From the NCBI GenBank assembly GCA_947627615.1, contig CANQWS010000013.1, positions 1 to 64,000 of the forward strand: DNA of 64,000 bases. The letters run 5' to 3'. A program made the translations under genes and the position numbers. The notes under the pieces are model-generated. The model searched no databases, had not been told where the DNA came from, and saw only the letters and a list, made by a program, of their open reading frames with translations. Positions 38,113 to 47,589 of the stretch are shown one piece after another; the first letter of the stretch is position 1; every line of letters starts with the position of its first letter. The stretch is from an uncultured Muribaculaceae bacterium. Lineage in GTDB: Bacteria; Bacteroidota; Bacteroidia; Bacteroidales; Muribaculaceae.

Positions 38113-39726
38113 ATGAAAAAAACAAACATACTGTCAGTTCTTGTGATGGGCCTCGGACTCCTGCTCGGCAGCTGCACCGACGATCTCGACCAGTCACCGA
38201 TCACCGAAACCACCTCCAGGAACGTCTATGCCGAAGCCGCCAACTACAAGAAGGTCCTTGCCAAGATCTATGCATCGTACGTTCTTGCCGGACAGGGACA
38301 GGGCGGCGCCAACGGCGACCTCTCCACCATCAACGGCCATGACTTCTCACGAGGCTACTTCAATCTTCAGGAAGCTGCCACCGACGAAGTGGCCAACACA
38401 TGGCTCTCGGGCAACAACCTCGTGGACCTCACCTACATAAGCTGGAATCCCAAGGATTCATGGGTATCCGATTCCTATTATTGGCTTTTTTTCAACATCT
38501 CGCTGTGCAACGAATTCCTGCGCAACTGCACTGACGGCGCCATTGCCGGATTCAGCCCCGCTGAGCAGGAAGAGATAAAGGCCTATCGTTCCGAAGCCCG
38601 CTTCATGAGAGCGTTCAGCTACTGGATGGTTCTCGACCTTTTCAGAAAAGGACCCAAAGTCGACGAAAACACGCCCGTGACCGGCTACATACCCGAAGCC
38701 TACGACGGACCGGGGTTGTTTGACTTCATTGAGAGCGAGCTGAAAGCGCTCGTGTCCGAAGATGCCGAATCGGCTCTGCCTGACACCAACGAGTACGGCC
38801 GGGCAAGCAAACCCACAGCATGGGCCCTGCTCGCCAGACTCTATCTGAACAGCGCGGTGTACCGCGGCACGGCCGACACACGCTACTACACCGAGTGCAT
38901 CACGGCCTGCCACAAGGTGATTTCCAATCCGGCATTCTATCTCGAACCGGAATACGCCCGTCTGTTCAACGCCGACAATCACAAGCGCACCCACGAGATA
39001 CTCTTTGCCATGGTGTGTGACGCCACCACATCGGTCACATGGGGCGCAGGCACATATCTGGTGTGCGGCTCCTGCGGAAACTCAAGCTCACAGGACCCCG
39101 CGAAATACGGTCTGTCCAACGGATGGGGCATGTTCCGCGCCCGCGGCGAGATTGTTGAGAAATTCGGCGACATCAGCTCCACGGCCGACAGCCGCGCCAT
39201 GTTCTACAGCGACGGTCAGGCGCAGTACTTCACCGGGCCCATCGACAACCAGTCAGAGGGATATTTCTTCGAGAAATTCACCAATCTGACCGACGAGGGC
39301 ACAGCGGCCTCCAACTCCGCCGCCACCGGATGCTCAACCGATTATCCCATGATACGACTGGCCGACGTGTATCTGATGGCTGCCGAAGCCATGCTCCGCG
39401 GCGGTTCCGGCATAACACGTCAGGGCGCGCTGGATCTGGTGAACAAAGTGCGTCTCCGCGCCTACAACGGCGACGAGAGCGGCAAAATCTCCGATTCCGG
39501 CCTCACGCTTGACTTCATTCTCGACGAGAGAGGCCGCGAACTGTATCTCGAATCGGTGCGCCGCACAGACCTCGTTAGATTCGGCAAGTTCACCACCGAT
39601 GCCTACATCTGGCAGTGGAAGGGCGGAGTCCTCGACGGACGCGCCGTCAATGACAGGTACAACATCTATCCTGTTCCCGACACGGATCTCACGGCCAATC
39701 CCAATCTGTCGAATCCGTTATACTGA
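38113..39726 (+). CDS. SusD/RagB-like surface glycan-binding lipoprotein
   Basis: Lipobox LLLGSCTDDLDQSP; YRSEARFMRAFSYWMVLDLFRKGP; ILDERGRELYLESVRRTDLVRFGKF. Confidence 0.94.
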   Translation: MKKTNILSVLVMGLGLLLGSCTDDLDQSPITETTSRNVYAEAANYKKVLAKIYASYVLAGQGQGGANGDLSTINGHDFSRGYFNLQEAATDEVANTWLSGNNLVDLTYISWNPKDSWVSDSYYWLFFNISLCNEFLRNCTDGAIAGFSPAEQEEIKAYRSEARFMRAFSYWMVLDLFRKGPKVDENTPVTGYIPEAYDGPGLFDFIESELKALVSEDAESALPDTNEYGRASKPTAWALLARLYLNSAVYRGTADTRYYTECITACHKVISNPAFYLEPEYARLFNADNHKRTHEILFAMVCDATTSVTWGAGTYLVCGSCGNSSSQDPAKYGLSNGWGMFRARGEIVEKFGDISSTADSRAMFYSDGQAQYFTGPIDNQSEGYFFEKFTNLTDEGTAASNSAATGCSTDYPMIRLADVYLMAAEAMLRGGSGITRQGALDLVNKVRLRAYNGDESGKISDSGLTLDFILDERGRELYLESVRRTDLVRFGKFTTDAYIWQWKGGVLDGRAVNDRYNIYPVPDTDLTANPNLSNPLY

Positions 39727-39817
39727 TATGACTGAAACCTATTCCAACAAGTTAAAAACAGAAGTGGCTGCCGGCCTTTGATTCCCGCAAAGCCCCGTCG
39801 CCTCAACGAAGATAATC

Positions 39818-41527
39818 ATGAAACCAAGCAACCTATTACATACAGCACTGCTGTCAGCCATCGCGGCCCTTGGCCTCGCATCATGTGACAGCGACATAGA
39901 CCCGGTGTATGTGCTGCCCTCCGATGACACTGTGCTCTCAGGCGCCAGCGGAGACATAATCCTCACCCCGGAAAATCCGCAGGCCCTCGCACTGACCGTG
40001 TACTGGAGCGGTGACGGCCGCCTCGCCCTGACCGACGACCTCCTTCAGGCCCCGGTCAATGCCGCCGAAGAGACAATCCAGCTCTCGAAGGAGAGCGATT
40101 TCGCCACCACCATTGATCTGAGTGTGGAGAAGGGCGTGCGCTCACGTCAGTTCCTGAGCGAGGAACTCAACTCCCTGCTGGGACGTCTCGGCTACGAGGC
40201 CGACGTGAAAGCGCCCCTGTACATACGCGTCCGTTCCGTGCTCTCGGCCAACCTTGAACCGACATACTCCAACACCATAGAGGTCATGGTGCAGTCCTAC
40301 CGCATTCATCTGATTCTCGGAACCGTGCTTGACAAGGACTGGAACGAGACATCAATGCGCCTCGCCTCGCCGGATGAAAACGGCATCTATCAAGGATTCA
40401 TGGGCGTGAACGGCTGGACCAACTGGTGGTTCCGCGAGGCCAACAACGTGGTCTGGGGCAACCTGGGTGAGACCGGCAAGACATTCCATGCATCATCGGC
40501 CGACGACCACTGGAACTTCTGGTTCCCGGATCCCGCCGGATGCTATTTCACCACGGTTAACACCGTTGAAGGATGGTGGAGCGCCCTCCACATTGACAAT
40601 CTGACAGTGGCCGGAGACGTCGCTGGCGAAATGACCTACAACCAGAAGGCCAACCAGTGGATTCTTCCGGTGAATCTCGCTTCGGCATCGACGGTGTCAA
40701 TAACCGTTTCGGGCAAAGGCAGCCTATACAACAAGGAGACCACCGACATGGGGCCGGCGATTGAAAAGAACGTGGCCTTTGGCGGTGACAGCCGCGACCT
40801 CACGTTCGGAGAATCAGCCACGGCCATCTCCGTGGACCTCCCCGCAGGCGAGACCAACCTCGTTCTGGACCTTTCGGACCCGCTCGGGCTGAAGATAGAG
40901 GCCGGCGAGGCAGCTCCGGAACCGGAGACCGAACCGCAGCTCTATTTCTCCGGACTGGTTACATGGGACGGTTTCGACGATTACCTGACTCTCTACGACG
41001 AGAGCGCCCGGGCCTACGGCGGCGCCCACTGGATTGATTCAGAATGGGGCTACCGCGCCTATCCGCAGCCTGACTGGGCAACATACTATACCGCGGCCGA
41101 CGGAGCTACCGCCACAAGCGGCTCCCTGACCCTTAACGGTTCTGACAGCAACATCCCGGCGCCTGAAAAAGGACTCTACGTGATGGACTTCAGGATAACG
41201 GATATGACCTATCAGCTCACAAAGATAGAGAAAGTCACCTTCACCGGACTCAACGATGACTGGTCGGAGCACGAGATGACGCAGTCAGCCGAAAATCCGG
41301 AGATATTCACCGCCGAATTCGTGAAACAGAAAGAGACTCCGTGGGGTGTCAAGGTCCTCGTCAACGGTGACTGGAGCCTGTTCTTCGGCGGCGGCGACGG
41401 CAAGCTCCTTCTGGGCCACTCCGATTCAACCACCGGATTTGACGGCGACAATTCGCTGACCGTGGGCGAGACCTACATACTTACGGTAGACTTAGGCAAA
41501 CAGACTTATTCATATTCCCTCAAATAA
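39818..41527 (+). CDS. SusE/SusF-like outer membrane starch/glycan-binding lipoprotein
   Basis: LGLASCDSDIDPVYVLPSDD lipobox; SusE-type N-domain; located directly after SusD. Confidence 0.8.
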   Translation: MKPSNLLHTALLSAIAALGLASCDSDIDPVYVLPSDDTVLSGASGDIILTPENPQALALTVYWSGDGRLALTDDLLQAPVNAAEETIQLSKESDFATTIDLSVEKGVRSRQFLSEELNSLLGRLGYEADVKAPLYIRVRSVLSANLEPTYSNTIEVMVQSYRIHLILGTVLDKDWNETSMRLASPDENGIYQGFMGVNGWTNWWFREANNVVWGNLGETGKTFHASSADDHWNFWFPDPAGCYFTTVNTVEGWWSALHIDNLTVAGDVAGEMTYNQKANQWILPVNLASASTVSITVSGKGSLYNKETTDMGPAIEKNVAFGGDSRDLTFGESATAISVDLPAGETNLVLDLSDPLGLKIEAGEAAPEPETEPQLYFSGLVTWDGFDDYLTLYDESARAYGGAHWIDSEWGYRAYPQPDWATYYTAADGATATSGSLTLNGSDSNIPAPEKGLYVMDFRITDMTYQLTKIEKVTFTGLNDDWSEHEMTQSAENPEIFTAEFVKQKETPWGVKVLVNGDWSLFFGGGDGKLLLGHSDSTTGFDGDNSLTVGETYILTVDLGKQTYSYSLK

Positions 41528-41529
41528 AA

Positions 41530-42600
41530 ATGACATCGATGAAAATGACAACGATATTCTCCGCATTGGTTCTGGCCGCCTCAATGGTATGCGGCTCATG
41601 TTCGGAAGACGGACCCGTCACCAGTCCGCGACAGGAAGACCCGTCAGCGCCGGCAAAAGAAACCGGTTTTGCCCGCGGCGCCGACATCAGCTGGCTCACC
41701 CAGATGGAATCGGAAGGCCTCAAGTTCTACACTCCCGGCGAGAACCGTCAGGAGATGGAATGCATGACTCTTCTGCGCGATTACTGCGGAGTGAATTCAA
41801 TCCGTCTGCGCGTGTGGGTCAACCCCAAGGACGGATGGAACGGCCTTGACGACGTGGTGCTGAAAGCACGCCGCGCCGAAAGACTCGGTCTCAGGACCAT
41901 GATTGACTTCCATTTCTCCGACACCTGGGCCGATCCCGGACACCAGGAGATGCCCGAAGCATGGAAAACGCTCTCGTTCGATGACCTCAAGAAAGCCGTG
42001 GGCGACCACGTGACCGCGACCCTGACCGCGCTCCGCACTGCCGGCGTGACACCCGAATGGGTGCAGATTGGCAACGAGACCACTCCGGGCATGATGCTCC
42101 CGGCAGGTTCCGTTGACAACCCCGCCCAGCTGGCCGGACTGAACAACGCGGGCTATGACGCCGTTAAATCCATATTCCCGGAGGCCAAGGTGATAGTGCA
42201 TCTTGACGGAGGCAACAACCAGTGGGCCTACGACCGGATGTTTGATATACTTGAAAATAACGGAGGCAAATATGACATGATTGGCATGTCGCTCTATCCC
42301 TACTGGGCCGAACAGCAGGGCGAGACCGGCGGATGGCAGAAGGTGGCCGATGACTGCATAGCCAACATAGCCCATCTGAAGCAGAAGTACGACAAGCCCG
42401 TGATGATCTGCGAGATAGGCATGCCCTACGACCAGGGGGCGCTTTGCAGGCAGCTGATTGCAAAGATGATGGCTACGGACGTGGAAGGCATATTCTACTG
42501 GGAGCCGCAGGCCCCTGCCGGATATAACGACGGCTACAATCTCGGCTGTTTCGACAACGGGTCTCCGACCGAAGCCCTCGACGCATTTAAAATAAAATGA
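41530..42600 (+). CDS. GH53 arabinogalactan endo-beta-1,4-galactanase lipoprotein
   Basis: FARGADISWLTQMESEG; NSIRLRVWVNPKDGWN; EWVQIGNETTPGM; DMIGMSLYPYW; MICEIGMPY. Confidence 0.93.
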   Translation: MTSMKMTTIFSALVLAASMVCGSCSEDGPVTSPRQEDPSAPAKETGFARGADISWLTQMESEGLKFYTPGENRQEMECMTLLRDYCGVNSIRLRVWVNPKDGWNGLDDVVLKARRAERLGLRTMIDFHFSDTWADPGHQEMPEAWKTLSFDDLKKAVGDHVTATLTALRTAGVTPEWVQIGNETTPGMMLPAGSVDNPAQLAGLNNAGYDAVKSIFPEAKVIVHLDGGNNQWAYDRMFDILENNGGKYDMIGMSLYPYWAEQQGETGGWQKVADDCIANIAHLKQKYDKPVMICEIGMPYDQGALCRQLIAKMMATDVEGIFYWEPQAPAGYNDGYNLGCFDNGSPTEALDAFKIK

Positions 42601-45041
42601 AATATATGAATCTACACTCTATTGTCATGGCAATGGCCCTTTCGGGGACCATTGCCTTCGGTGTGAATGCCGGAAGGGTGGTGACCACCCTGAACGACGG
42701 CTGGGAATTCACCAAAGGAAGCCCCGGCAGCGGCCCGGAATGGCAGAAGGTGCGCGTTCCGCATGACTGGGCCATCTACGGTCCGTTTGACAAGGCCAAT
42801 GACCTCCAGACGGTTGCCGTGGTGCAGAACGGCGAAAAGGAACAGACGGTCAAGACCGGACGAACCGGCGGACTGCCGTTCATCGGCAAAGGAACTTACC
42901 GCACCACGTTCGAGGTCCCCGACACCGCCGGCCGCAATGTGACCCTGGTCTTTGACGGAGCCATGAGCAACGCCCGCGTCACTGTCAACGGCAAGGAGGT
43001 CGTGTTCTGGCCCTACGGCTACAACTCGTTCTACGTTGACGTCACCGACGCCGTAAGGCCGGGCGCCAATGACATGACGGTCTCGCTCGAGAATTTCGAG
43101 CGGGCCTCGCGATGGTATCCCGGAGCCGGGCTTTACCGCAACGTGCATCTTGTCACTGCCGACAAGGTCCACATCCCGGTGTGGGGCACATTCGTGACCA
43201 CTCCTACGGTAACCGACGAATATGCATCCGTGAAGCTCGCCATGGATATAGCCGGTGCCTCAAACCGCCAGAAAATTGATGTCAGCACTGTGATTCTTGA
43301 CCCGCATGGCAAAGAAGTGGCCCGTTCGGAAGGAACCTATTGTGCGAGAGGGCAGGAATATACCCAATCGTTCCTCGTGGAGAAACCCGATCTGTGGAGC
43401 CCCGCGAGTCCTTCGCTTTACACGGCGCGTACCGTCCTGAAGGTCAACGGCAAAGAGGTAGACACGTACGACACACACTTTGGCATCCGCTCTCTGGAAT
43501 ACGTTCCCGAAAAGGGATTCTTCCTCAACGGGAAACCGATCAAGTTCCGCGGGGTGTGCAACCACCACGACCTTGGCCCGCTCGGCGCCGCGGTGAACCG
43601 CTCGGCTCTGCGTCACCAGATTGAGTTGCTGAAGGATATGGGTGTCAATGCCATCAGGACCGCCCACAACATGCCGGCTCCGGAGCTTGTGGAGCTTTGC
43701 GACGAAATGGGTGTCATGATGATGATAGAGCCGTTTGACGACTGGGGATTCAGCCCCAAATCGCCCAACGGCTACGGAGCGGTGTTCAATGAATGGGCCG
43801 ACAGGGATATCTCCAACATGGTGCGCCATTTCCGCAACAGCCCCTCGGTGGTGATGTGGTCTATAGGTAACGAGGTCCCGAGCCAGTGGGGCGAACCCGG
43901 CATCCGGGAACTCATGCGCCTGCGCGACACCGTGAGGGCCCTCGACAACACGCGCCCCATAACATGCGGCATGGACCAGGTGGGCGAAGGAGCCGTGATT
44001 GACAACGGCTTCGCCGCGGCGCTGGACATTCCCGGATTCAATTACAAACCGCAGTTCTACGATAAGTTCTACGAAAAGCTGCCGCAGAAAATTATCCTCG
44101 GGTCAGAGACGGCATCGACGGTTTCGTCGCGCGGCCAGTATTTCTTCCCGGTGGAATTCGGCGAACACAAGGTGGAACTCCACCCCGGCAACCAGTCAAA
44201 CAGCTACGACAACGAGAGCTGCTCATGGTCAAACGTTCCTGACCTTGACTTTGCGCGTGACGATGATCACCCGTGGGTCATCGGCCAGTTCGTTTGGACA
44301 GGATTCGATTACCTCGGCGAACCGTCGCCCTACGACACCGACGCCTGGCCGAGCCACAGCTCCCTTTTCGGCATTATCGACCTTGCGTCACTGCCTAAGG
44401 ACCGCTACTATCTGTACCGCTCGAAATGGAATGAAGAATCGCCCACGCTCCACATCCTCCCCCACTGGAACTGGAAAGGCCGCGAGGGAGAGATTACGCC
44501 GGTCTTCGTCTATACCTCCTATCCCAAAGCCGAACTGTTCATCAACGGCAAAAGCCAGGGCATGCGGGAGAAAAACGATTCAACGGTCTACAACCTCTAC
44601 CGTCTGATGTGGAACGAGACACGCTATCAGCCGGGCGAGCTGAAAGTTGTGGCCTACGACAAGGACGGCAACGCAGTGGCCGAAAAGACCGTGCGCACGG
44701 CGGGCAAGCCTCACCATCTCGTTGCCACGGCCAACCGCGACACTCTTGCAGCAAACGGCGATGACCTCGCTTATATCACCGTGCAGGTGGCCGACAAGGA
44801 CGGCAACATTGTTCCCGTTGACAGTCGCCGGGTGAAATTCGCCGTGACCGGAGCAGGGACATTCGAGGCCACGACCAACGGTGACCCCACCTCGCTTCTT
44901 CCGTTCCAGAATCCCGAAATGGACCTGTTCAGCGGCGCGGCCACGGCTATTGTCAGAAGTTCCGACAAGGAAGGTAATGTGACGTTCACCGCCTCCGCCA
45001 AGGGAGTACTCCCCGTCACGTTGACCATTCCCGTCCGTTGA
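42597..45041 (+). CDS. GH2 beta-galactosidase (DUF4982-type C-terminus)
   Basis: WQKVRVPHDWAIYGPFD; FRGVCNHHDLGPLGAAVN; VVMWSIGNEVPSQWG; ILGSETASTVSSRGQYFFP. Confidence 0.93.
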   Translation: MKYMNLHSIVMAMALSGTIAFGVNAGRVVTTLNDGWEFTKGSPGSGPEWQKVRVPHDWAIYGPFDKANDLQTVAVVQNGEKEQTVKTGRTGGLPFIGKGTYRTTFEVPDTAGRNVTLVFDGAMSNARVTVNGKEVVFWPYGYNSFYVDVTDAVRPGANDMTVSLENFERASRWYPGAGLYRNVHLVTADKVHIPVWGTFVTTPTVTDEYASVKLAMDIAGASNRQKIDVSTVILDPHGKEVARSEGTYCARGQEYTQSFLVEKPDLWSPASPSLYTARTVLKVNGKEVDTYDTHFGIRSLEYVPEKGFFLNGKPIKFRGVCNHHDLGPLGAAVNRSALRHQIELLKDMGVNAIRTAHNMPAPELVELCDEMGVMMMIEPFDDWGFSPKSPNGYGAVFNEWADRDISNMVRHFRNSPSVVMWSIGNEVPSQWGEPGIRELMRLRDTVRALDNTRPITCGMDQVGEGAVIDNGFAAALDIPGFNYKPQFYDKFYEKLPQKIILGSETASTVSSRGQYFFPVEFGEHKVELHPGNQSNSYDNESCSWSNVPDLDFARDDDHPWVIGQFVWTGFDYLGEPSPYDTDAWPSHSSLFGIIDLASLPKDRYYLYRSKWNEESPTLHILPHWNWKGREGEITPVFVYTSYPKAELFINGKSQGMREKNDSTVYNLYRLMWNETRYQPGELKVVAYDKDGNAVAEKTVRTAGKPHHLVATANRDTLAANGDDLAYITVQVADKDGNIVPVDSRRVKFAVTGAGTFEATTNGDPTSLLPFQNPEMDLFSGAATAIVRSSDKEGNVTFTASAKGVLPVTLTIPVR

Positions 45042-45122
45042 AGAACCTTCTGTAACACGTTGAACTTTCAGCAATCTGTTGAGGAACCCTCAGCAATCTG
45101 CTTAGGAAACTTCAGTAAATAA
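45038..45122. repeat. ~22-bp tandem repeats beginning at the stop codon of the GH2 gene
   Basis: Units 45038-45059, 45060-45078, 45079-45100, 45101-45122; core TCAGCAATCTG present twice exactly. Confidence 0.7.
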
Positions 45123-45132
45123 ACCCGTTATA

Positions 45133-45172
45133 GCCCCGGAGCCGAATATCTGTCCGCTCCGGGGCATTTTTT
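45133..45172 (+). terminator. Rho-independent terminator closing the galactan locus
   Basis: GCCCCGGAGC-N13-GCTCCGGGGC-ATTTTTT. Confidence 0.9.
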
Positions 45173-45314
45173 GGGGTAGGCACCACCACTAATGCAACAC
45201 ACGTTACAGTAACACGGGTCGCATTACAGCCGAAAAGCGATGCATCATCCGCCATTTCAGCCATTTTCGGCCACCGCAAACCATTATTTCAGTCACAACA
45301 ATGAGAACCATGTT

Positions 45315-45872
45315 ATGATTAAGAACCAAAACGGATTTATTCTTCCCGACCGGAGCAATATATCAAGCTACCGCAAAGTACTTTCCGCAGCCAAGGAAGG
45401 CGAAATAATTCGTCTTCGAAATGGACTGTATGCCAATCCGGATGTCCTTAAAAAAGATGTTGTGGATATTGAAGCTATTGTCCCCGGTGGAATTCTCTGT
45501 CTCTACTCCGCATGGTATCATTACAACCTGACAACCCAGATTCCTGATGCTTTCTATGTTGCCGTCTCAAGAAATCGCAAACTCAGGCTGCCTGGATTTC
45601 CGCACATAAAGCCAATATATCAATCCCCGGAATTGCTTGAAATCGGTAAGACAGAAATAACAGTCCATGACATAAAGCTAATGATCACCGACCTCGAAAG
45701 GACTGTTTGCGATGCAGTGAAATACCGGAATAAAATTGGCATCGACGTAATGAACGAAATAATCAACAACTATTTGCACGATTCAACCAGAGACATATCA
45801 AAACTGACAGACTATGCAAAACGGCTGCGTATATATGCCACCCTCCACCAAATCCTACAGATAAAACTATGA
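45315..45872 (+). CDS. AbiEi-type antitoxin (type IV TA family)
   Basis: SYRKVLSAAKEGEIIRLRNGLYANP; GGILCLYSAWYHYNLTTQIPDAFYVAVSRNRKLRLP; ITDLERTVCDAVKYRNKIG. Confidence 0.75.
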   Translation: MIKNQNGFILPDRSNISSYRKVLSAAKEGEIIRLRNGLYANPDVLKKDVVDIEAIVPGGILCLYSAWYHYNLTTQIPDAFYVAVSRNRKLRLPGFPHIKPIYQSPELLEIGKTEITVHDIKLMITDLERTVCDAVKYRNKIGIDVMNEIINNYLHDSTRDISKLTDYAKRLRIYATLHQILQIKL

Positions 45873-45961
45873 CCGAATCAAATCTTGCCCGCTCTATAAA
45901 AGCTCGGTTCCTTAACATGTCAGACGGGGACAATAAGGAGATGCATCGGCTATTTTTCTAA
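45869..45961 (+). pseudogene. Truncated N-terminal remnant of the partner AbiEii-type toxin (30 codons)
   Basis: ATGA overlap with antitoxin; MTESNLARSIKARFLNMSDGDNKEMHRLFF* resembles the conserved start of AbiEii nucleotidyltransferases and then stops. Confidence 0.6.
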
Positions 45962-46079
45962 TGCCGATGCTGACATCTCATGAAATTTGGCTAATTTTGC
46001 AGGACGGGCAACGGACGTAACATTTTGCGCCGGACAACCGTTATATCAATTGTAATTGTGATATTCTCAACGAACTGTT

Positions 46080-46463
46080 ATGAAAAAGATATTATTCGCA
46101 CTATTCGTAACCATCCTCTCCATATCGGCCGCGGCCGCCAAAGGTCCGGTTATCACCTTTGCCGACACGGACTTTGATTTCGGCAACATCCATGCCTCGC
46201 GGGGTGTGGTAAAAGCCACCTACACAGTGACCAACACCGGCACCGAACCTCTGGTCATAGTATCGGTGAGCAACGGCGGTTGCGGATGCACCAAGCCGGA
46301 CTTTCCCAAACAGCCCATAGCTCCGGGAAAATCGGGCACAATAACAATAAAATTCGATCCGTCGGGCCGCCGCGGAGAACTGCGCCGCGAGGTGAAGGTG
46401 AAGTCCAACGCCTCCAACGGCAAACGCAAATCACTGACATTCAAAGGAGTCATACTCCCGTAA
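46080..46463 (+). CDS. DUF1573 domain-containing secreted protein
   Basis: FDFGNIHASRGVVKATYTVTNTGTEPLVIVSVSNGGCGCTKPDFPKQPIAPGKSGTI. Confidence 0.9.
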   Translation: MKKILFALFVTILSISAAAAKGPVITFADTDFDFGNIHASRGVVKATYTVTNTGTEPLVIVSVSNGGCGCTKPDFPKQPIAPGKSGTITIKFDPSGRRGELRREVKVKSNASNGKRKSLTFKGVILP

Positions 46464-46476
46464 CTAATCCTGAGGA

Positions 46477-47562
46477 ATGACTATGAGACTTCGTCTGACA
46501 GCACTGACACTGGCGTCGGCTGCGATATTCGCCGCCACAGCCCAGCCCAGACTCGAATGGCTGGAGACCGTGCATGATTTCGGCGCTTTCCATGAGGACC
46601 TCGGGAGGGTGGAATGCTCTTTCAAGGCCGTGAACACCGGATCCGAGCCCGTCACGGTGATCAATGCCCGGGCCAACTGCGGATGCACCCGTCCCACCTA
46701 TCAGCGTGAGCCGGTACAGCCGGGCGACACGCTGTCGGTCAGCGTGGCTTACGACGCCACAGGACGCCCCGGAAAATTCGACAAGCAGATCCGGGTGGAG
46801 ACAACAGCCGGACGTAAGGACCTGCTCATCAAAGGAACGGTGATAGGGTCGCCGTCGACGCTCGCTCTGCGCTATCCCGTGGAAGCCGGCAATGCCAGAC
46901 TGAGCAATTCCATGACACCTTTCGGACAGGCAATCAAAGGAAGAGTGCTTGCCGCCGCAATCAACATCTACAACCCCACGGACCACACGATGCGGCCGGC
47001 CGTTGACTCCCTGCCGCCCTATATCAACGCACTGTTCCGCCCCGAGACCATACCGCCGGGCGAACAGGCCACCCTGTCGCTGACCGCCTATACGGACCGC
47101 TGCCCCGACTACGGAGTGGTGACCGGCCGTTTTCTTGTAATACCGGATTCGGAGAACGCCCCGGAACGGAAAGCGGAAATCGCCACTACAATCATTGTCA
47201 ACGAGGACTTCTCCAAGCTGACCGAGGAAGAAAAAGCCAAAGCTCCCGTGGCGACACTGAGCACCGAAATGGTGGATTTCGGAGTGATTGACGCTGACGG
47301 CAAAAACGTAACCCGCGAGTTCACGATAACCAACACCGGCCACAAGCCGCTGATTATACGCCGCATATTCACCGTCGACCCATCCCTCTCGCTCCGTCTC
47401 AACCATGAGAAAATAGCGCCGGGCAAGAAAGCCACCGTGAAAGTAACGGTTGACACCAAAAGCCTCCGTGCGCCCAATCCGCTCAATGCCCGCATAACCG
47501 TAATAGCCAACTCGCCCTCAGCCACCACTCAGACCGTAAGAGTGGTAGGCGAGGTCAGATAA
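46477..47562 (+). CDS. DUF1573 domain-containing secreted protein (multi-domain)
   Basis: HDFGAFHEDLGRVECSFKAVNTGSEPVTVINARANCGCTRPTYQREPVQPGDT. Confidence 0.88.
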   Translation: MTMRLRLTALTLASAAIFAATAQPRLEWLETVHDFGAFHEDLGRVECSFKAVNTGSEPVTVINARANCGCTRPTYQREPVQPGDTLSVSVAYDATGRPGKFDKQIRVETTAGRKDLLIKGTVIGSPSTLALRYPVEAGNARLSNSMTPFGQAIKGRVLAAAINIYNPTDHTMRPAVDSLPPYINALFRPETIPPGEQATLSLTAYTDRCPDYGVVTGRFLVIPDSENAPERKAEIATTIIVNEDFSKLTEEEKAKAPVATLSTEMVDFGVIDADGKNVTREFTITNTGHKPLIIRRIFTVDPSLSLRLNHEKIAPGKKATVKVTVDTKSLRAPNPLNARITVIANSPSATTQTVRVVGEVR

Positions 47563-47589
47563 TCCGTCATCACGTCACATTCAGAACCC

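Noticed and set aside
46450-47406. 318-aa minus-strand ORF
   Set aside because: Antisense to the second DUF1573 gene; no domain signal.
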